Positions 1-8,509 of a stretch of 64,000 nt of DNA are shown here, in pieces (positions within the stretch are counted from its first letter, which is position 1; each line of letters opens with the position of its first letter). Both the position numbers and the translations under genes were made by a program. Source of the stretch: Planctomycetota bacterium (GTDB lineage Bacteria > Planctomycetota > B15-G4 > JADJEK01); assembly GCA_016709145.1 (NCBI GenBank), contig JADJEK010000001.1, positions 186,001 through 250,000 of the forward strand, written 5' to 3'. The notes beneath the pieces were generated by a model, which worked only from the letters and a program-made list of their open reading frames with translations, was not told where the DNA came from and searched no databases.

Positions 1-217
1 AGCATTGATCAACAAAACGCGCATACGCACCCCCACGGCCGATCGGTTCTCCGGTAAGGCAGATCGGTGGTCCTCGTCAGTCTGTCTGCGCGGGCTGCGT
101 GACCCAGTTCATCTCTCGTGAACGCAGCTCCACACTCGGCCGGAAGGATAACCCAGGTTTCCAACGTCGAACAGCCACGGTCCAGTTTTTGAGCGAATCC
201 GGGAAAACCCCTTCAGA

Positions 218-1024
218 TCACGAAGAAACCGGTCCGTAGTGCTCCGGCCGACGGCCGCCGACGCGGTCCAACTCGTACTTCCCGGGCACGTAGACCACGC
301 GATTGCGGTCGGCCGCTGCGGGGTCGATCGTCGCGCGCAGGACCTCGACTCCAGCGCCGGCCACGGCCACGACCCGCCCCGAACAGTCGACGACGCGGGA
401 TTCCCCACGGAACCGGAACCCGCCCTCCTCACCGACGCGATCGGCCGTGACCACGTGGATGTGGTTCTCCTGCGCGCGCACGGGTGGGGAGTGGACACAC
501 GAGACCTCGGCCGCGAGCGGCCAATTGGTCGGCACGCACAACACTTGCGCTCCGGCGAGCTTCAGACAGCGCGCGGCTTCGGGGAAGCTGAGGTCGAAGC
601 AGATCAGGACGCCGATGCGAGCGACGGGCGTCTCGAACACGGGGAAGCCGAGGTCGCCAGGGTCGGCGAACCGATCGACGCCGAGGAACGGCAAGTGCAT
701 CTTGCGGTAGCGACCGATCAGGCCGTCCGGACCGACGATCGCCGCGGTGTTGAACAAGCGGTCGCCGTCGCGCTCGAGCAGTCCGAAGATCGCGACGCAG
801 CGAGCTTGCGCGCAATCCTCGGCCAGCGCGGCCGTCGCCGGTCCCGGGACCATCTGCGCGATCAGCAGGGCTTCGTCGCGCGAGTCGTACGAGTACCCCT
901 GCAACGCGCACTCAGGGAAGACGACGAGGTCGGCGTCTGCGGCGCGGACTCCCGCGCGCAGCGCTTCGAGGTTCGCCGCGGAATCGCGAAGGCAGGGATC
1001 GAACTGAACCACGGCGACGCGCAT
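218..1024 (-). CDS. Carbon-nitrogen hydrolase (nitrilase superfamily)
   Basis: A 268-aa protein of the nitrilase/CN-hydrolase fold, the usual length for single-domain members. The catalytic triad is visible: Glu38 in FPECALQG, Lys108 in YRKMHLP and the nucleophile Cys142 in LICFDLSFPE. The family hydrolyses C-N bonds of amides or nitriles through a Cys-thioester intermediate; the substrate here cannot be told from sequence. No signal peptide is seen, so it is probably cytoplasmic. I chose the ATG at 1024 because family members begin with a beta-strand like MRVAVVQFDP; an in-frame upstream start at 1066 would add 14 poorly conserved residues. It lies just downstream of the rhomboid gene on the same strand, with a 14-base gap, so the two may be co-transcribed. 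Confidence 0.88.
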   Translation of the reverse strand: MRVAVVQFDPCLRDSAANLEALRAGVRAADADLVVFPECALQGYSYDSRDEALLIAQMVPGPATAALAEDCAQARCVAIFGLLERDGDRLFNTAAIVGPDGLIGRYRKMHLPFLGVDRFADPGDLGFPVFETPVARIGVLICFDLSFPEAARCLKLAGAQVLCVPTNWPLAAEVSCVHSPPVRAQENHIHVVTADRVGEEGGFRFRGESRVVDCSGRVVAVAGAGVEVLRATIDPAAADRNRVVYVPGKYELDRVGGRRPEHYGPVSS

Positions 1025-1038
1025 GCGACGACTCCCGA

Positions 1039-1929
1039 TCAACGCGCGTGACGCGCGAACCACCAAGCGGACACGATCAGTGCGAGCGCGGCGAACCCAG
1101 CGATCGCTTGCACGAGGAAGCGGTCGCGTCGCCGGCGTGCGCCGGCCCCGAAGACGCTTCCTGTCACCAAACCGGTCAGCATCCCGAGCAAGTGGCCGAG
1201 CACGTCGGTGCGCTCACCGCCTTGTCCGAGCAGACCGAGCAGGCAAAGCCCCGCGACGAGCGGCGCCCACTTGCGCATGCGGGCTTTGCGGGTGGTCGCG
1301 CGTTCGGGCATGCGCAGCGCCGCGAGGATGCCGAGCGCCGCGAACACCGCGGTCGATGCGCCCAACGACCGTTGCGTCGGCTCCTTGATCGCGCATTCGA
1401 TCGCGTTCGCGGCGGTGCCGCTGCACAGCACCGCCCAGGGACCGAGCCCGCTACCGAACACTTGGCAGACGCCGAACACGAAGAACGCGCCGAACGCCAT
1501 GTTCCCGGCCACGTGAACGACGTCCGCGTGCAGGAACAGCGCAGTGACGCAGCGCCACCACTCGCCGGCCCGCACACGAGCGACGTCGAGCAGACCTTGA
1601 TCGACCCAATCGACCGCGTGCACGCGCTGGAACTGGTAGAGCGCGAACAACACCAACACGAACGCGCAGGTCCCCGGCCAGCCCGAGCCGACCAACTCGA
1701 AGGTGGGCTCGGGCTCGGGCCAGCCGACGTTTTCGCGTTGCCAGCGCTCGAGTTGGAGGCGCGCCGCGCGCTCGTCACCCACGCGCACGCTCAGGGCGTG
1801 GCCGTCGCTCGTAGGGCGGACATCGTGCTCGATCCCCGTGGCGGTCAGCACGAGCGAACGGGCGCTGAGCGCGCTCACGTCGGTCGACCGCAAGATCTCG
1901 ATCCAGCCGGCACGGGGGGGCTCGAACAT
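1039..1929 (-). CDS. Rhomboid-family intramembrane serine protease
   Basis: A 296-aa protein with a soluble N-terminal part (about 1-85) and a rhomboid core of six to seven membrane segments. The putative nucleophile is Ser192 in LGASTAVFA, with Thr in place of the usual second Gly of the GxSG motif. The catalytic His is His246 in VLGHLLGM. The HVAGN block (His139, Asn143) matches the oxyanion/structural His-x3-Asn motif of rhomboids. Rhomboids cleave transmembrane substrates inside the bilayer; no substrate can be inferred. The frame stays open upstream through a 12-bp tandem repeat to 2679, but the ATG at 1929 gives the sensible N-terminus (MFEPPRAGW). No clear Shine-Dalgarno was found. It diverges from the DUF1080 gene at 2333. 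Confidence 0.82.
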   Translation of the reverse strand: MFEPPRAGWIEILRSTDVSALSARSLVLTATGIEHDVRPTSDGHALSVRVGDERAARLQLERWQRENVGWPEPEPTFELVGSGWPGTCAFVLVLFALYQFQRVHAVDWVDQGLLDVARVRAGEWWRCVTALFLHADVVHVAGNMAFGAFFVFGVCQVFGSGLGPWAVLCSGTAANAIECAIKEPTQRSLGASTAVFAALGILAALRMPERATTRKARMRKWAPLVAGLCLLGLLGQGGERTDVLGHLLGMLTGLVTGSVFGAGARRRRDRFLVQAIAGFAALALIVSAWWFARHAR

Positions 1930-2034
1930 GGCGAGCAAGCTAGCACTCGGCCCCGAGGCAAGAGGGGTCAGTCCCCGGCGGCAAGCGCGCAGCGACCGAC
2001 CCCGGCCAACGCCAACGACCGCGCCGAAGCAAGG

Positions 2035-2275
2035 CCCGGGTGCTGGCCCGGGTGCTGGCCCGGGCGCTGGCCCGGGTGGTGGCCCGGGTGGTGGCCCGGG
2101 TGCTGGCCCGGGTGCTGGCCCGGGTGCTGGCCCGGGTGGTGGCCCGGGTGGTGGCCCGGGTGCTGGCCCGGGCGCTGGCCCGGGTGCTTGCCCGGGTGCT
2201 GGCCCGGGTGGTGGCCCGGGTGCTTGCCCGGGTGATGGCCCGGGTGGTGGCCCGGGTGGTGGCCCGGGTGGTGGC
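2035..2275. repeat. 12-bp minisatellite of about 20 CCCGGG-containing units
   Basis: A tandem array with period 12 (consensus GCCCGGGTGSTG) in which CCCGGG recurs every 12 bases from 2035 to 2263, 20 times without interruption. Variation is confined to a few positions inside each unit. It fills the intergenic space between the divergent rhomboid (start 1929) and DUF1080 (start 2333) genes. Because the period is a multiple of three and no unit contains a stop, several frames stay open through it, giving Gly-Pro-Ala-type or His-Pro-Gly-type peptides. I treat it as non-coding. Confidence 0.9.
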
Positions 2276-2332
2276 CGCTCACGTCCCCTATCATCCGCGG
2301 CCCCTGCCACCGCCTCCTCCTTGGAGCCTGCC

Positions 2333-3646
2333 ATGCTTCGCGTCGCCGCCGCGCCCCTCGTGCTTCTCGCGCTCTGCACCACCGCTCCTCGATCCGCGCG
2401 AGCTGACGACGGCTTCGTGCCGCTGTTCAACGGCACCGACTTGTCCGGTTGGGTCAACGTCAACTGCGGGCCGAGCACGTGGAGCGTGAAGGACTCGATG
2501 ATCGTGTGCTCCGGCCAACCGACCGGCGTGATGCGCACGGACCGCATGTTCGAGAACTTCGTGCTCGAGCTCGAATACCGCCACATGCAAGCGGGCGGCA
2601 ACGCCGGGCTGTTCATCTGGTCCGACGCGATCACCGCGCGCGGCCAGCCGTTCACGCGCTCGATCGAAGTGCAGGTCATGGATGGCGTCGAGACCGCGAA
2701 CTACACGAGTCACGGCGACATCTTCTCGATCCACGGTGCGCGCATGACGCCGGACCGCCCGCACCCCGGCGGCTGGGAACGCTGCCTGCCGAGCGAGAAG
2801 CGCGCGAAGCCCGCGCCCGAATGGAACCACTACCGCGTCATCGCGAACGACGGCACGTTGAAGCTCGAAGTGAACGGCAAGGAAGTCTCGGGCGGCCATT
2901 CGATCTCGCCGCGCAAGGGGTACATCTGCCTCGAGTCCGAGGGCTCGGAAGTCCACTTCCGCAACCTCAAGATCAAAGAGCTCCCCCCGTCCGCGAACCT
3001 CGACCCGCAGCACGTCGCACTCGCCGACGAGGGCTTCGTCGCGTTGTTCAACGGCGAGAACCTCGACGGCTGGAGGCCCGATCCGGCCAACGACGGTCAT
3101 TGGACCGTTCAGGATTGGGTCCTCGACTACGACGGCAAGGGCACGCATCTGTGGAGCACCGAGGAGTTCGGCGACTTCGAACTCATCGTCGACTGGCGCC
3201 TCCCCGGCGAGGCGAAGGCGAGCGACGTTCCGGTGCTCGGCAAGGACGGCATGCAAGTCGTCGGCGCCGACGGCAAGCCGCAAACGACGCGTATCCGCGA
3301 CTTCGGTGACTCCGGCATCTACCTGCGCGGCAATGACAAGTCGCAGGTGAACATCTGGTGCTGGCCGGCCGGCTCGGGCGAGGTCTACGGCTACCGCACC
3401 GACGCATCGATGTCCGCCGAAGTCCGCGCCGGCTGCATGCCGAAGGAAGCAGCCGACTTGGCCGCGGGCCAATGGAACCGCTTCCACATCACGATGATCG
3501 GCGATCGCCTCAGCGTGAAGTTGAACGGCCGCCTGGTCATCGAGAACGCGCAACTCCCCGGAGTGCCGGAGCGCGGACCGATCGCGCTCCAGCACCACGG
3601 GGACAAGTTGCAGTTCGCGAACGTCTACGTGAAGCGGTTGCGTTGA
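2333..3646 (+). CDS. Secreted protein with two DUF1080 (3-keto-disaccharide hydrolase) domains
   Basis: A 437-aa protein with a Sec-type signal peptide (cleavage likely after Ala-Arg-Ala near residue 24). It has two tandem copies of the DUF1080/3-keto-disaccharide hydrolase jelly-roll fold. The first starts at FVPLFNGTDLSGW (about residue 28) and the second at FVALFNGENLDGW (about 233). Both carry features typical of the family (GLFIW/GIYLRG strands and a late LxVxxNG strand). The family is abundant in planctomycetes and is linked to sugar degradation outside the cytoplasm. The ATG at 2333 is chosen for the signal peptide and the TTGGAG sequence about six bases upstream; the frame is open further up only because it runs through the minisatellite. 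Internal duplication is the main oddity. Confidence 0.88.
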   Translation: MLRVAAAPLVLLALCTTAPRSARADDGFVPLFNGTDLSGWVNVNCGPSTWSVKDSMIVCSGQPTGVMRTDRMFENFVLELEYRHMQAGGNAGLFIWSDAITARGQPFTRSIEVQVMDGVETANYTSHGDIFSIHGARMTPDRPHPGGWERCLPSEKRAKPAPEWNHYRVIANDGTLKLEVNGKEVSGGHSISPRKGYICLESEGSEVHFRNLKIKELPPSANLDPQHVALADEGFVALFNGENLDGWRPDPANDGHWTVQDWVLDYDGKGTHLWSTEEFGDFELIVDWRLPGEAKASDVPVLGKDGMQVVGADGKPQTTRIRDFGDSGIYLRGNDKSQVNIWCWPAGSGEVYGYRTDASMSAEVRAGCMPKEAADLAAGQWNRFHITMIGDRLSVKLNGRLVIENAQLPGVPERGPIALQHHGDKLQFANVYVKRLR

Positions 3647-3701
3647 GCGAACTCGCCGCGCGTCCCGCTCCGATCCGTTCTACGTCCAATCGCCGCTCGG
3701 G

Positions 3702-5150
3702 TCAGGGCAGCGTCACCGCGACGTGCGCGGTCGCCGCCGGAACATCCGAATCCGTAGCGTAGATGGCGGACAGGTACACCGTCATCCCGGACAGCACGGA
3801 GCCGAACGGCGTCACGGTCGACGCATCGCCGTTCGCATCGAGCACGCCGCCGAGCGTCGGCGCGAGGGGTGGCGCGCGCAGCGACAGCGCGAGCCACGCA
3901 TCGAGCCCGAGCGGGACGGACGGCGTCGCATACGGCGGATCGAGCTTCACACCGCCGCGACCGAGCAACGACAGCGCGACGAAGTACGGCTGATTCGAGC
4001 TCGCCGGCGCGTGGATCTGGATCGACACGGATCCAGCTCCAGGTGTCCCCGAGCTCACGGCGGTCATGGCCGCGGGAACACTCGCGACGTCGAGCGGATT
4101 CGAGCCGACGACGACTTCGACGCGATTCGAGACTCCGTCGCCGTCGAGATCCGCGGACGACGGCGCCAACTCGAGGATCAAACGCCCCGTCACGTCGCCT
4201 TGCGCCAAGCCGGAACCAGCTCCGCCGTACGAACCGAGCACGTTGCCGTGGACGTCGAATCGATCCGCGGCGAACTGGAAGATGCCCTTCGTTCCGTCGA
4301 CCCAAAACGACCCGTCGGGAGCCTCGCGCACTCCGTTCACGGTGACACTCGTGCTGTTCGGCCACGGCAGCGCGAACGAGCGCAACTCGACTCCGTTCGA
4401 GCCGATCGCGTAGACCCGACGCGTCGTCGCGCTGTACGTCACCAGCGTCTTCGCCCGGCCCGGCGACACGAGATTCATCGGCGCGGACGTCGTGATCGAC
4501 GAGATCACTTGGAACGATGCGTTCAACCGGCGAATCGTGTTCGTGCCGTTCGCCGCCCACATCGTGCCGTCACTCATCGCCGCGACCGACAACGTCACGA
4601 ACGACGGGCTCGCGAACGGAATGGCGATGGTCGTGATGGTGCCGTTCTGGTCGATGCGATAGACGGTCGAGGTGTCGAAGTACGGCAACGCCCAGAGAGC
4701 GCCCGACGCATCGACGACTTCTTCGACGGGAGCCGTCGGAACCAACGCCGGTCCCGCGAGCACGGTCCCTGCGGCATCGATGCGCCAGTACGGAGTCTTG
4801 CCGCCGCTCGCGACGGAACGCACCCACAGCGACCCATCGGCGCACGCACGCAAGGACTGCGGGTCGGTCCATGCGATCGAGCCGACCTTCCCGGCCTGCG
4901 TGACGATCGCGATCTCGTCGTGGTTCGTGTCGGCCGCGTAGAGCTTTCCCTGCACGTCGATCGCGAACGAACTCGCCTGGATGCCGTTGTAGGTGTGGAC
5001 CACACCGTCTCGGTCGACGCGAACCAGTTGTCCGCCGCCGAACGTCGTGGTCGGGAACCACACGTCGCCGCCACTCTGGGCGAATGCGGCGGGAACGCCC
5101 GCCAGAATCGCGACGGCGCACGCGCAACCGAGAAGAACTCGAGGAAGCAT
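3702..5150 (-). CDS. Exported beta-propeller-like protein with a TSP3/EF-hand-like calcium loop
   Basis: A 482-aa protein with a clear signal peptide (MLPRVLLGC... to AAFAQ). The body (about 25-320) has repeated strands of NHL/SMP-30-like character with motifs such as DGSLWV, DGTMWA and DGSFWV, as in lyase-like propellers. A DLDGDGVSNRVEV loop followed by GSNPLDVASVP resembles a thrombospondin type 3 calcium repeat, and about 120 residues of beta-rich C-terminal domain follow. The same order of elements appears in the proteins at 35751-37205 and 37972-39438, so these three are paralogues. The start at 5150 is preceded by GGAGACCCCC. Function is unknown; it probably acts in the periplasm or on the cell surface. 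It is convergent with the DUF1080 gene. Confidence 0.8.
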   Translation of the reverse strand: MLPRVLLGCACAVAILAGVPAAFAQSGGDVWFPTTTFGGGQLVRVDRDGVVHTYNGIQASSFAIDVQGKLYAADTNHDEIAIVTQAGKVGSIAWTDPQSLRACADGSLWVRSVASGGKTPYWRIDAAGTVLAGPALVPTAPVEEVVDASGALWALPYFDTSTVYRIDQNGTITTIAIPFASPSFVTLSVAAMSDGTMWAANGTNTIRRLNASFQVISSITTSAPMNLVSPGRAKTLVTYSATTRRVYAIGSNGVELRSFALPWPNSTSVTVNGVREAPDGSFWVDGTKGIFQFAADRFDVHGNVLGSYGGAGSGLAQGDVTGRLILELAPSSADLDGDGVSNRVEVVVGSNPLDVASVPAAMTAVSSGTPGAGSVSIQIHAPASSNQPYFVALSLLGRGGVKLDPPYATPSVPLGLDAWLALSLRAPPLAPTLGGVLDANGDASTVTPFGSVLSGMTVYLSAIYATDSDVPAATAHVAVTLP

Positions 5151-5320
5151 GGGGGTCTCCTTGCGTTCGGCTCTGTCGTCAGCAGGAACGACGTCGGGAT
5201 CGATGCCGAACTGACGAGGATCATGGTCAACGCCACGCACGGGCGAGAGTCACGACGCGGCCCAGGTCGACCGATCGAGGTGGGCCGTCGGCGACTGGTT
5301 CGGACGCGGCAAGACCTACG

Positions 5321-5938
5321 ATGCCCCGCATGACGCTCTCGACCCGCACCAGTTGGATCTTCGACCTCGACGGCACGCTGACGGTCGCCGCGCACGACTT
5401 CGACGAGATCGCGCGCATCCTCGGCGTCGAGCCCGGCACGCCGATCCTCGAAACCCTGCGCTCGATGGAGCCCGCACGCGCCAAACCGCTGTGGGACAAG
5501 CTCCACGCGTGGGAGCTCGAGGTCGCCGCGCGCTCGCGGCCCGCACCGTTCGCGCGCGAGTTGCTCGAAGACCTCGCCGCGCGCGGCCACGCCTTCGGCA
5601 TCCTCACGCGCAACGCATGGGAGAACGTCGACGTCACGCTGCGCGCCGCGGGCTTGCTCGAGTTCTTCCCGCGCGACGTCGTCGTCACGCGCGACGACGC
5701 CGCGTTCAAGCCATCACCGGACGGCATCCATCGCCTGCTCGATCGCTTCGCTGCGAAGCCCGAGCACGGCGTGATGGTCGGCGACTTCATCTACGACTTG
5801 AAGGCCGGCAAAGCGGCGCGCGTGCTGACCGTCCACTACGACGTCAGCGGCGCGTTCGAGTGGAAGGACCACGCGGACTTGCACGTGCGCTGCCACAGCG
5901 AGCTGCGCGTGGGCCTCACGCCGGACCTCACGCCTTGA
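5321..5938 (+). CDS. HAD-superfamily hydrolase (phosphoglycolate phosphatase-like)
   Basis: A 205-aa protein with all four HAD motifs: DLDGT (nucleophile Asp15, acid/base Asp17), Thr of ILTRNA as motif II, Lys of AFKPSPDGI as motif III, and GDFIYDLKAGK with its acidic pair as motif IV. An alpha-helical cap sits between motifs I and II, as in subfamily IA phosphatases such as phosphoglycolate phosphatase. The substrate is not determined. Two in-frame ATGs lie nine bases apart (5321 and 5330) and neither has a good Shine-Dalgarno, so the start is uncertain by three codons. Its 3' end overlaps the convergent anti-sigma gene by 11 bases. Confidence 0.87.
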   Translation: MPRMTLSTRTSWIFDLDGTLTVAAHDFDEIARILGVEPGTPILETLRSMEPARAKPLWDKLHAWELEVAARSRPAPFARELLEDLAARGHAFGILTRNAWENVDVTLRAAGLLEFFPRDVVVTRDDAAFKPSPDGIHRLLDRFAAKPEHGVMVGDFIYDLKAGKAARVLTVHYDVSGAFEWKDHADLHVRCHSELRVGLTPDLTP

Positions 5939-6716
5939 CCGGAGCGACCAGCGCGAGCCGCTCGCGCGACGACACGACGACGCCGCCGGGCTTCTCGACC
6001 GTGATCGCGAACAAGTACGGTGAGTCGACCTTCAGCTTCGCGTCGATCGGGATCGTCACCGAGCCGCTCGAGTCGACGTCGAACACGCCGCCGTCGACCG
6101 GCGTCGCTTCGCTTTGCGCCTTGTCGAAGACCCACAACTGGTATTGAGCCTGCTTCGGATCGTTCGGCGCGAGCCCGGTGAACGTCATGCGGCCCGACTG
6201 CGTCGCGTTCGACCAGCGCACTTCGCCGGAGACGCTCGCTCCGAGCGGATCGGGTCCGGGCGACCATTGCGCGACGATCCAGTCCGCGGGCTCGACGTCG
6301 CCGCGCTGCGCGACGAGGCGCGGCCACCAACCGACGACCGCGAGCACGAGCGCCGCCGCGGCGAGCCACCATCCGACTTGCGAGCGCGAGCTGCCTCGCT
6401 CGATACGACGGGCCGGCGAGCCGGCGCGAGCGGCCTCGCTCGCGACGTGGGCTTGCAAGCGCGCACCGACGCGGGCCTTCACGTCCGCGGGCATGGGCTG
6501 AAGCCCACGCGCCGCGAGCAATGCGTGCGTCGTCGCGCCGACGGCGCGCTCGAAATCGTCGAGGTCCGCGGAGGCAGCGGGAGTCGCGGCCAACAGCCGC
6601 TCGAGCTCGCTCGCTTCGCCCGCCGTCAGGTCGCCGAGTGCGCGGCCCGCGAGCAATTCCATGAGGCGATCTTCGGGGCCGATGACGTCTTCGGGTTCGC
6701 GGCGCGGAGTGCTCAT
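5928..6716 (-). CDS. RskA-like anti-sigma factor
   Basis: A 262-aa single-pass membrane protein. The cytosolic N-terminal half (about 1-115) is helical, as expected of an anti-sigma domain. One membrane segment (WWLAAAALVLAVVGWWP, about 119-138) follows. The outer part resembles the RskA C-terminal domain, with the typical FTGLAP...YQLWVFD and G.FDVDSSG blocks. Such proteins bind and hold an ECF sigma factor until regulated proteolysis. Its ATG overlaps the stop codon of the ECF sigma gene by four bases (ATGA at 6713-6716), indicating translational coupling and a dedicated pair. The stress signal cannot be inferred. Confidence 0.85.
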   Translation of the reverse strand: MSTPRREPEDVIGPEDRLMELLAGRALGDLTAGEASELERLLAATPAASADLDDFERAVGATTHALLAARGLQPMPADVKARVGARLQAHVASEAARAGSPARRIERGSSRSQVGWWLAAAALVLAVVGWWPRLVAQRGDVEPADWIVAQWSPGPDPLGASVSGEVRWSNATQSGRMTFTGLAPNDPKQAQYQLWVFDKAQSEATPVDGGVFDVDSSGSVTIPIDAKLKVDSPYLFAITVEKPGGVVVSSRERLALVAPVKA

Positions 6717-7282
6717 GCATCCCCCTTGCGGGCGACGGTCGCCCCCGCGGTCGCGACGCGCGCGAGCGCTTCGCGGATCTGCATCAGGCCGCGGCGCGCG
6801 TGCGACTTCACCGTGCCGAGTGCGAGCCCGAGCTTCGACGCGATCTCGTCGTGAGTAAGGCCGACGCGCAACGCGAGGTCGAGCACGCGACGCCGTTCGC
6901 CGGGCAGCTCGCGCATCACGTCGAGCACGCGCGTCACGTCCTCGGTGCGATCCGCGGTCGCGACGGCCTCGGGTGCGGGAACGTCGAGAGCTTCGTCGAG
7001 AGCCTGCGGTTGCGGCCGGGCCGCACGGCGGCGGTAGCGATCGATGAGTTTGCGGCGCGCCACCATCGTGATGAAACTCGCTTCGGCGCCGACGCTCGGA
7101 TCGAAGCGGTCGGCCTTCGTCCAAAGGTCGAGCAGGATGTCCTGAACCGCGTCTTCCGCGTCGGCTGGGTCGGTGGCGAAGCGGCGCGCGATCGACCACA
7201 GCAAGCTGCCGTAGCGATCGAGCAAGTCCTGCGTGGCGCGCGGGTCGGAGCGCGCGATGCGAGGGAGGACGGGATCGGGCAC
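6713..7282 (-). CDS. ECF-type RNA polymerase sigma factor
   Basis: A 189-aa group 4 sigma factor. Region 2 (about 18-88) includes DAEDAVQDILLDLW and an aromatic/basic -10 recognition stretch; region 4 (about 118-172) has the helix-turn-helix THDEIASKLGLALGTVKSHARRG. The GTG at 7282 is chosen because AGGAG lies just upstream and the N-terminus then matches ECF proteins. A longer open frame to 7513 would translate repeat DNA and is rejected. The gene is followed, with a four-base overlap, by its anti-sigma factor. Upstream lies a cluster of dispersed repeats, so the promoter of this operon probably lies in or near repeat DNA. Confidence 0.88.
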   Translation of the reverse strand: MPDPVLPRIARSDPRATQDLLDRYGSLLWSIARRFATDPADAEDAVQDILLDLWTKADRFDPSVGAEASFITMVARRKLIDRYRRRAARPQPQALDEALDVPAPEAVATADRTEDVTRVLDVMRELPGERRRVLDLALRVGLTHDEIASKLGLALGTVKSHARRGLMQIREALARVATAGATVARKGDA

Positions 7283-7390
7283 CTCGGCTCCTGCTGCGGG
7301 GGGGATGGCAGGGGGGACTCTACGGGATGTTCGCGTCGGCCGGGGATTTGGATGCAGGGGAACGGAAGGAACGCTAGGAGGCGCGGGCGG

Positions 7391-7474
7391 GATTGAACGG
7401 GACTGAACGGGATTGAACGGGGAACGGGAGTGGCGCGGGGGCGCTTCGCTTTTCGTACCGCGAGCTGAGCTCGC
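7391..7474. repeat. Dispersed repeat module: three GATTGAACGG units plus a CGCTTCGC/GAGCTC block
   Basis: Three direct copies of the 10-mer GATTGAACGG (the middle one GACTGAACGG) occupy 7391-7420. They are followed at 7437-7474 by a GC-rich block that ends in a short GCGAGCnGAGCTCGC palindrome. The same order, nearly identical, occurs at 43949-44014. No gene product is implied. It sits upstream of the sigma/anti-sigma operon. Confidence 0.85.
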
Positions 7475-7530
7475 TTCTTTCTTGGGATCGCAGTCGGTGA
7501 GAGATGCGGGCACTCGGACTTGGGCGCGGT

Positions 7531-7615
7531 GGGGACAGTCCCCTCATCTGCTCTGTCCCCGACTTGGGCGACTTCGGGGCGACTTGGGGACAGTCCCCTC
7601 ATGTGCTCTGTCCCC
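7531..7615. repeat. Two class-1 GGGGACAG/CTGTCCCC palindromic repeats
   Basis: Two 30-base copies (7531-7560 and 7586-7615) differ at one base and are separated by 25 bases. Each begins GGGGACAGTCCCC and ends CTCTGTCCCC, so GGGGACAG pairs with CTGTCCCC to form a hairpin. A third copy with the same sequence as the first is at 44162-44191. Size, palindromy and intergenic placement resemble REP elements; no RAYT transposase gene is present in the window. Confidence 0.88.
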
Positions 7616-7635
7616 ACCCGCGGGCGGCCGGTCAG

Positions 7636-8409
7636 TCAGGTCCAGCGGAAGATGCGCAGCGCCAACGCAAAGGTCGCCGCGCCCCAGAGCGCGAGGATCC
7701 CGCATTCCGGGCCTAGCTCTGCCAGGGTTCTTCCTTCCTGGACGATCGCTCGCAGGGCGTCGTTGCAGGCTGTGAGCGGAAGATCTTCGATCCACGGCTT
7801 CAGCCACTCGGGGAAGTTGCGGCTTTCGAAGAACACCCCCGACACCAGGAACATCGGGAGCGTCGCGAGGTTGACCCAGCCGTTGCCCGTTTGCGGATTC
7901 TGCGCTCGCGACGCGCACAGTAGACCGAGGCCCGCGAACGACAGGCCCGAGAGCGCGACGATCGCCGTCAGATCCACGAGGCTGCCCGACACGCTCGTCG
8001 AGAACAGCAGCGCGCCGAGGCCGAGCAGCACCCCCGTCTCGATCAGCGACAGCAACACGCGGAACAGCACGAACGCGAGCAAGAGGTCCGCTCGGCGCAT
8101 CGGCGTCGCGGCCAGGCGCTTCAGCAGCTTGCGGGTCCGCATCAGGATCAGGCCGAAGCCGACTCCCCACGCGCCGCCGTTCAGCAACGTCATGCCAACG
8201 AGGCCGGGCATCAAGAAGTCGACGTAGCGCGTCGTCGGCTGGCTCGGATCGACGGTCTCCGTGGCCTTCTCGCGGAACGCCAACGACAGCACCACCGCCA
8301 GCATGATCGGGAACCCGAACGTCCAGAACACGACGCCGGGTTCGCGCCAGAACTCGCGGAAGCGGTCGGCGAGCAAGTTCACGAGGGGGCGATCGGAGCG
8401 CAACTTCAC
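7636..8409 (-). CDS. ABC-2 type transporter permease
   Basis: A 257-aa integral membrane protein with about six hydrophobic segments. It has the ABC-2 layout: an N-terminal segment after EFWREPGVVFW, a short outer loop, the RTRKLLKRLAATPMRR coupling region, and later segments ending near the C-terminus. The start is a GTG at 8409 with GGAG seven bases upstream. It lies on the same strand as the DrrA-like ATPase at 11345-12296, with a large esterase gene between them, so permease and ATPase are probably partners exporting an unknown compound. Proteins of this type move drugs, lipids or polysaccharides. Confidence 0.85.
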   Translation of the reverse strand: MKLRSDRPLVNLLADRFREFWREPGVVFWTFGFPIMLAVVLSLAFREKATETVDPSQPTTRYVDFLMPGLVGMTLLNGGAWGVGFGLILMRTRKLLKRLAATPMRRADLLLAFVLFRVLLSLIETGVLLGLGALLFSTSVSGSLVDLTAIVALSGLSFAGLGLLCASRAQNPQTGNGWVNLATLPMFLVSGVFFESRNFPEWLKPWIEDLPLTACNDALRAIVQEGRTLAELGPECGILALWGAATFALALRIFRWT

Positions 8410-8509
8410 GGCGACTCCGAGGGCGCGGCGGCACGGCGGCGGTCTCGCATCGCCGTTCTGCCGAGCGATTGGCAGATCACGCGCGCGTCGCCACGCATGC
8501 GGTCACGCG

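Noticed and set aside
1..217. A possible gene end at the left edge
   Set aside because: Open frames there have no recognisable motif and overlap only as antisense shadows.
1703..2332. A long upstream extension of the DUF1080 reading frame through the minisatellite
   Set aside because: The ATG at 2333 has a ribosome-binding site and a signal peptide; the extension is antisense to the rhomboid gene and then Gly/Pro repeats.
1930..2679. A 546-aa version of the rhomboid with a Pro-Gly-rich N-terminus
   Set aside because: It would include the minisatellite and the antisense of the DUF1080 signal peptide; the ATG at 1929 gives a normal rhomboid.
7283..7513. N-terminal extension of the ECF sigma factor
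   Set aside because: It would translate the 10-mer repeats and GC-rich block; the GTG at 7282 has a good ribosome-binding site.
7531..7615. CRISPR-like direct repeats
   Set aside because: Only two copies with one spacer, internally palindromic, and an identical copy elsewhere; no cas genes.
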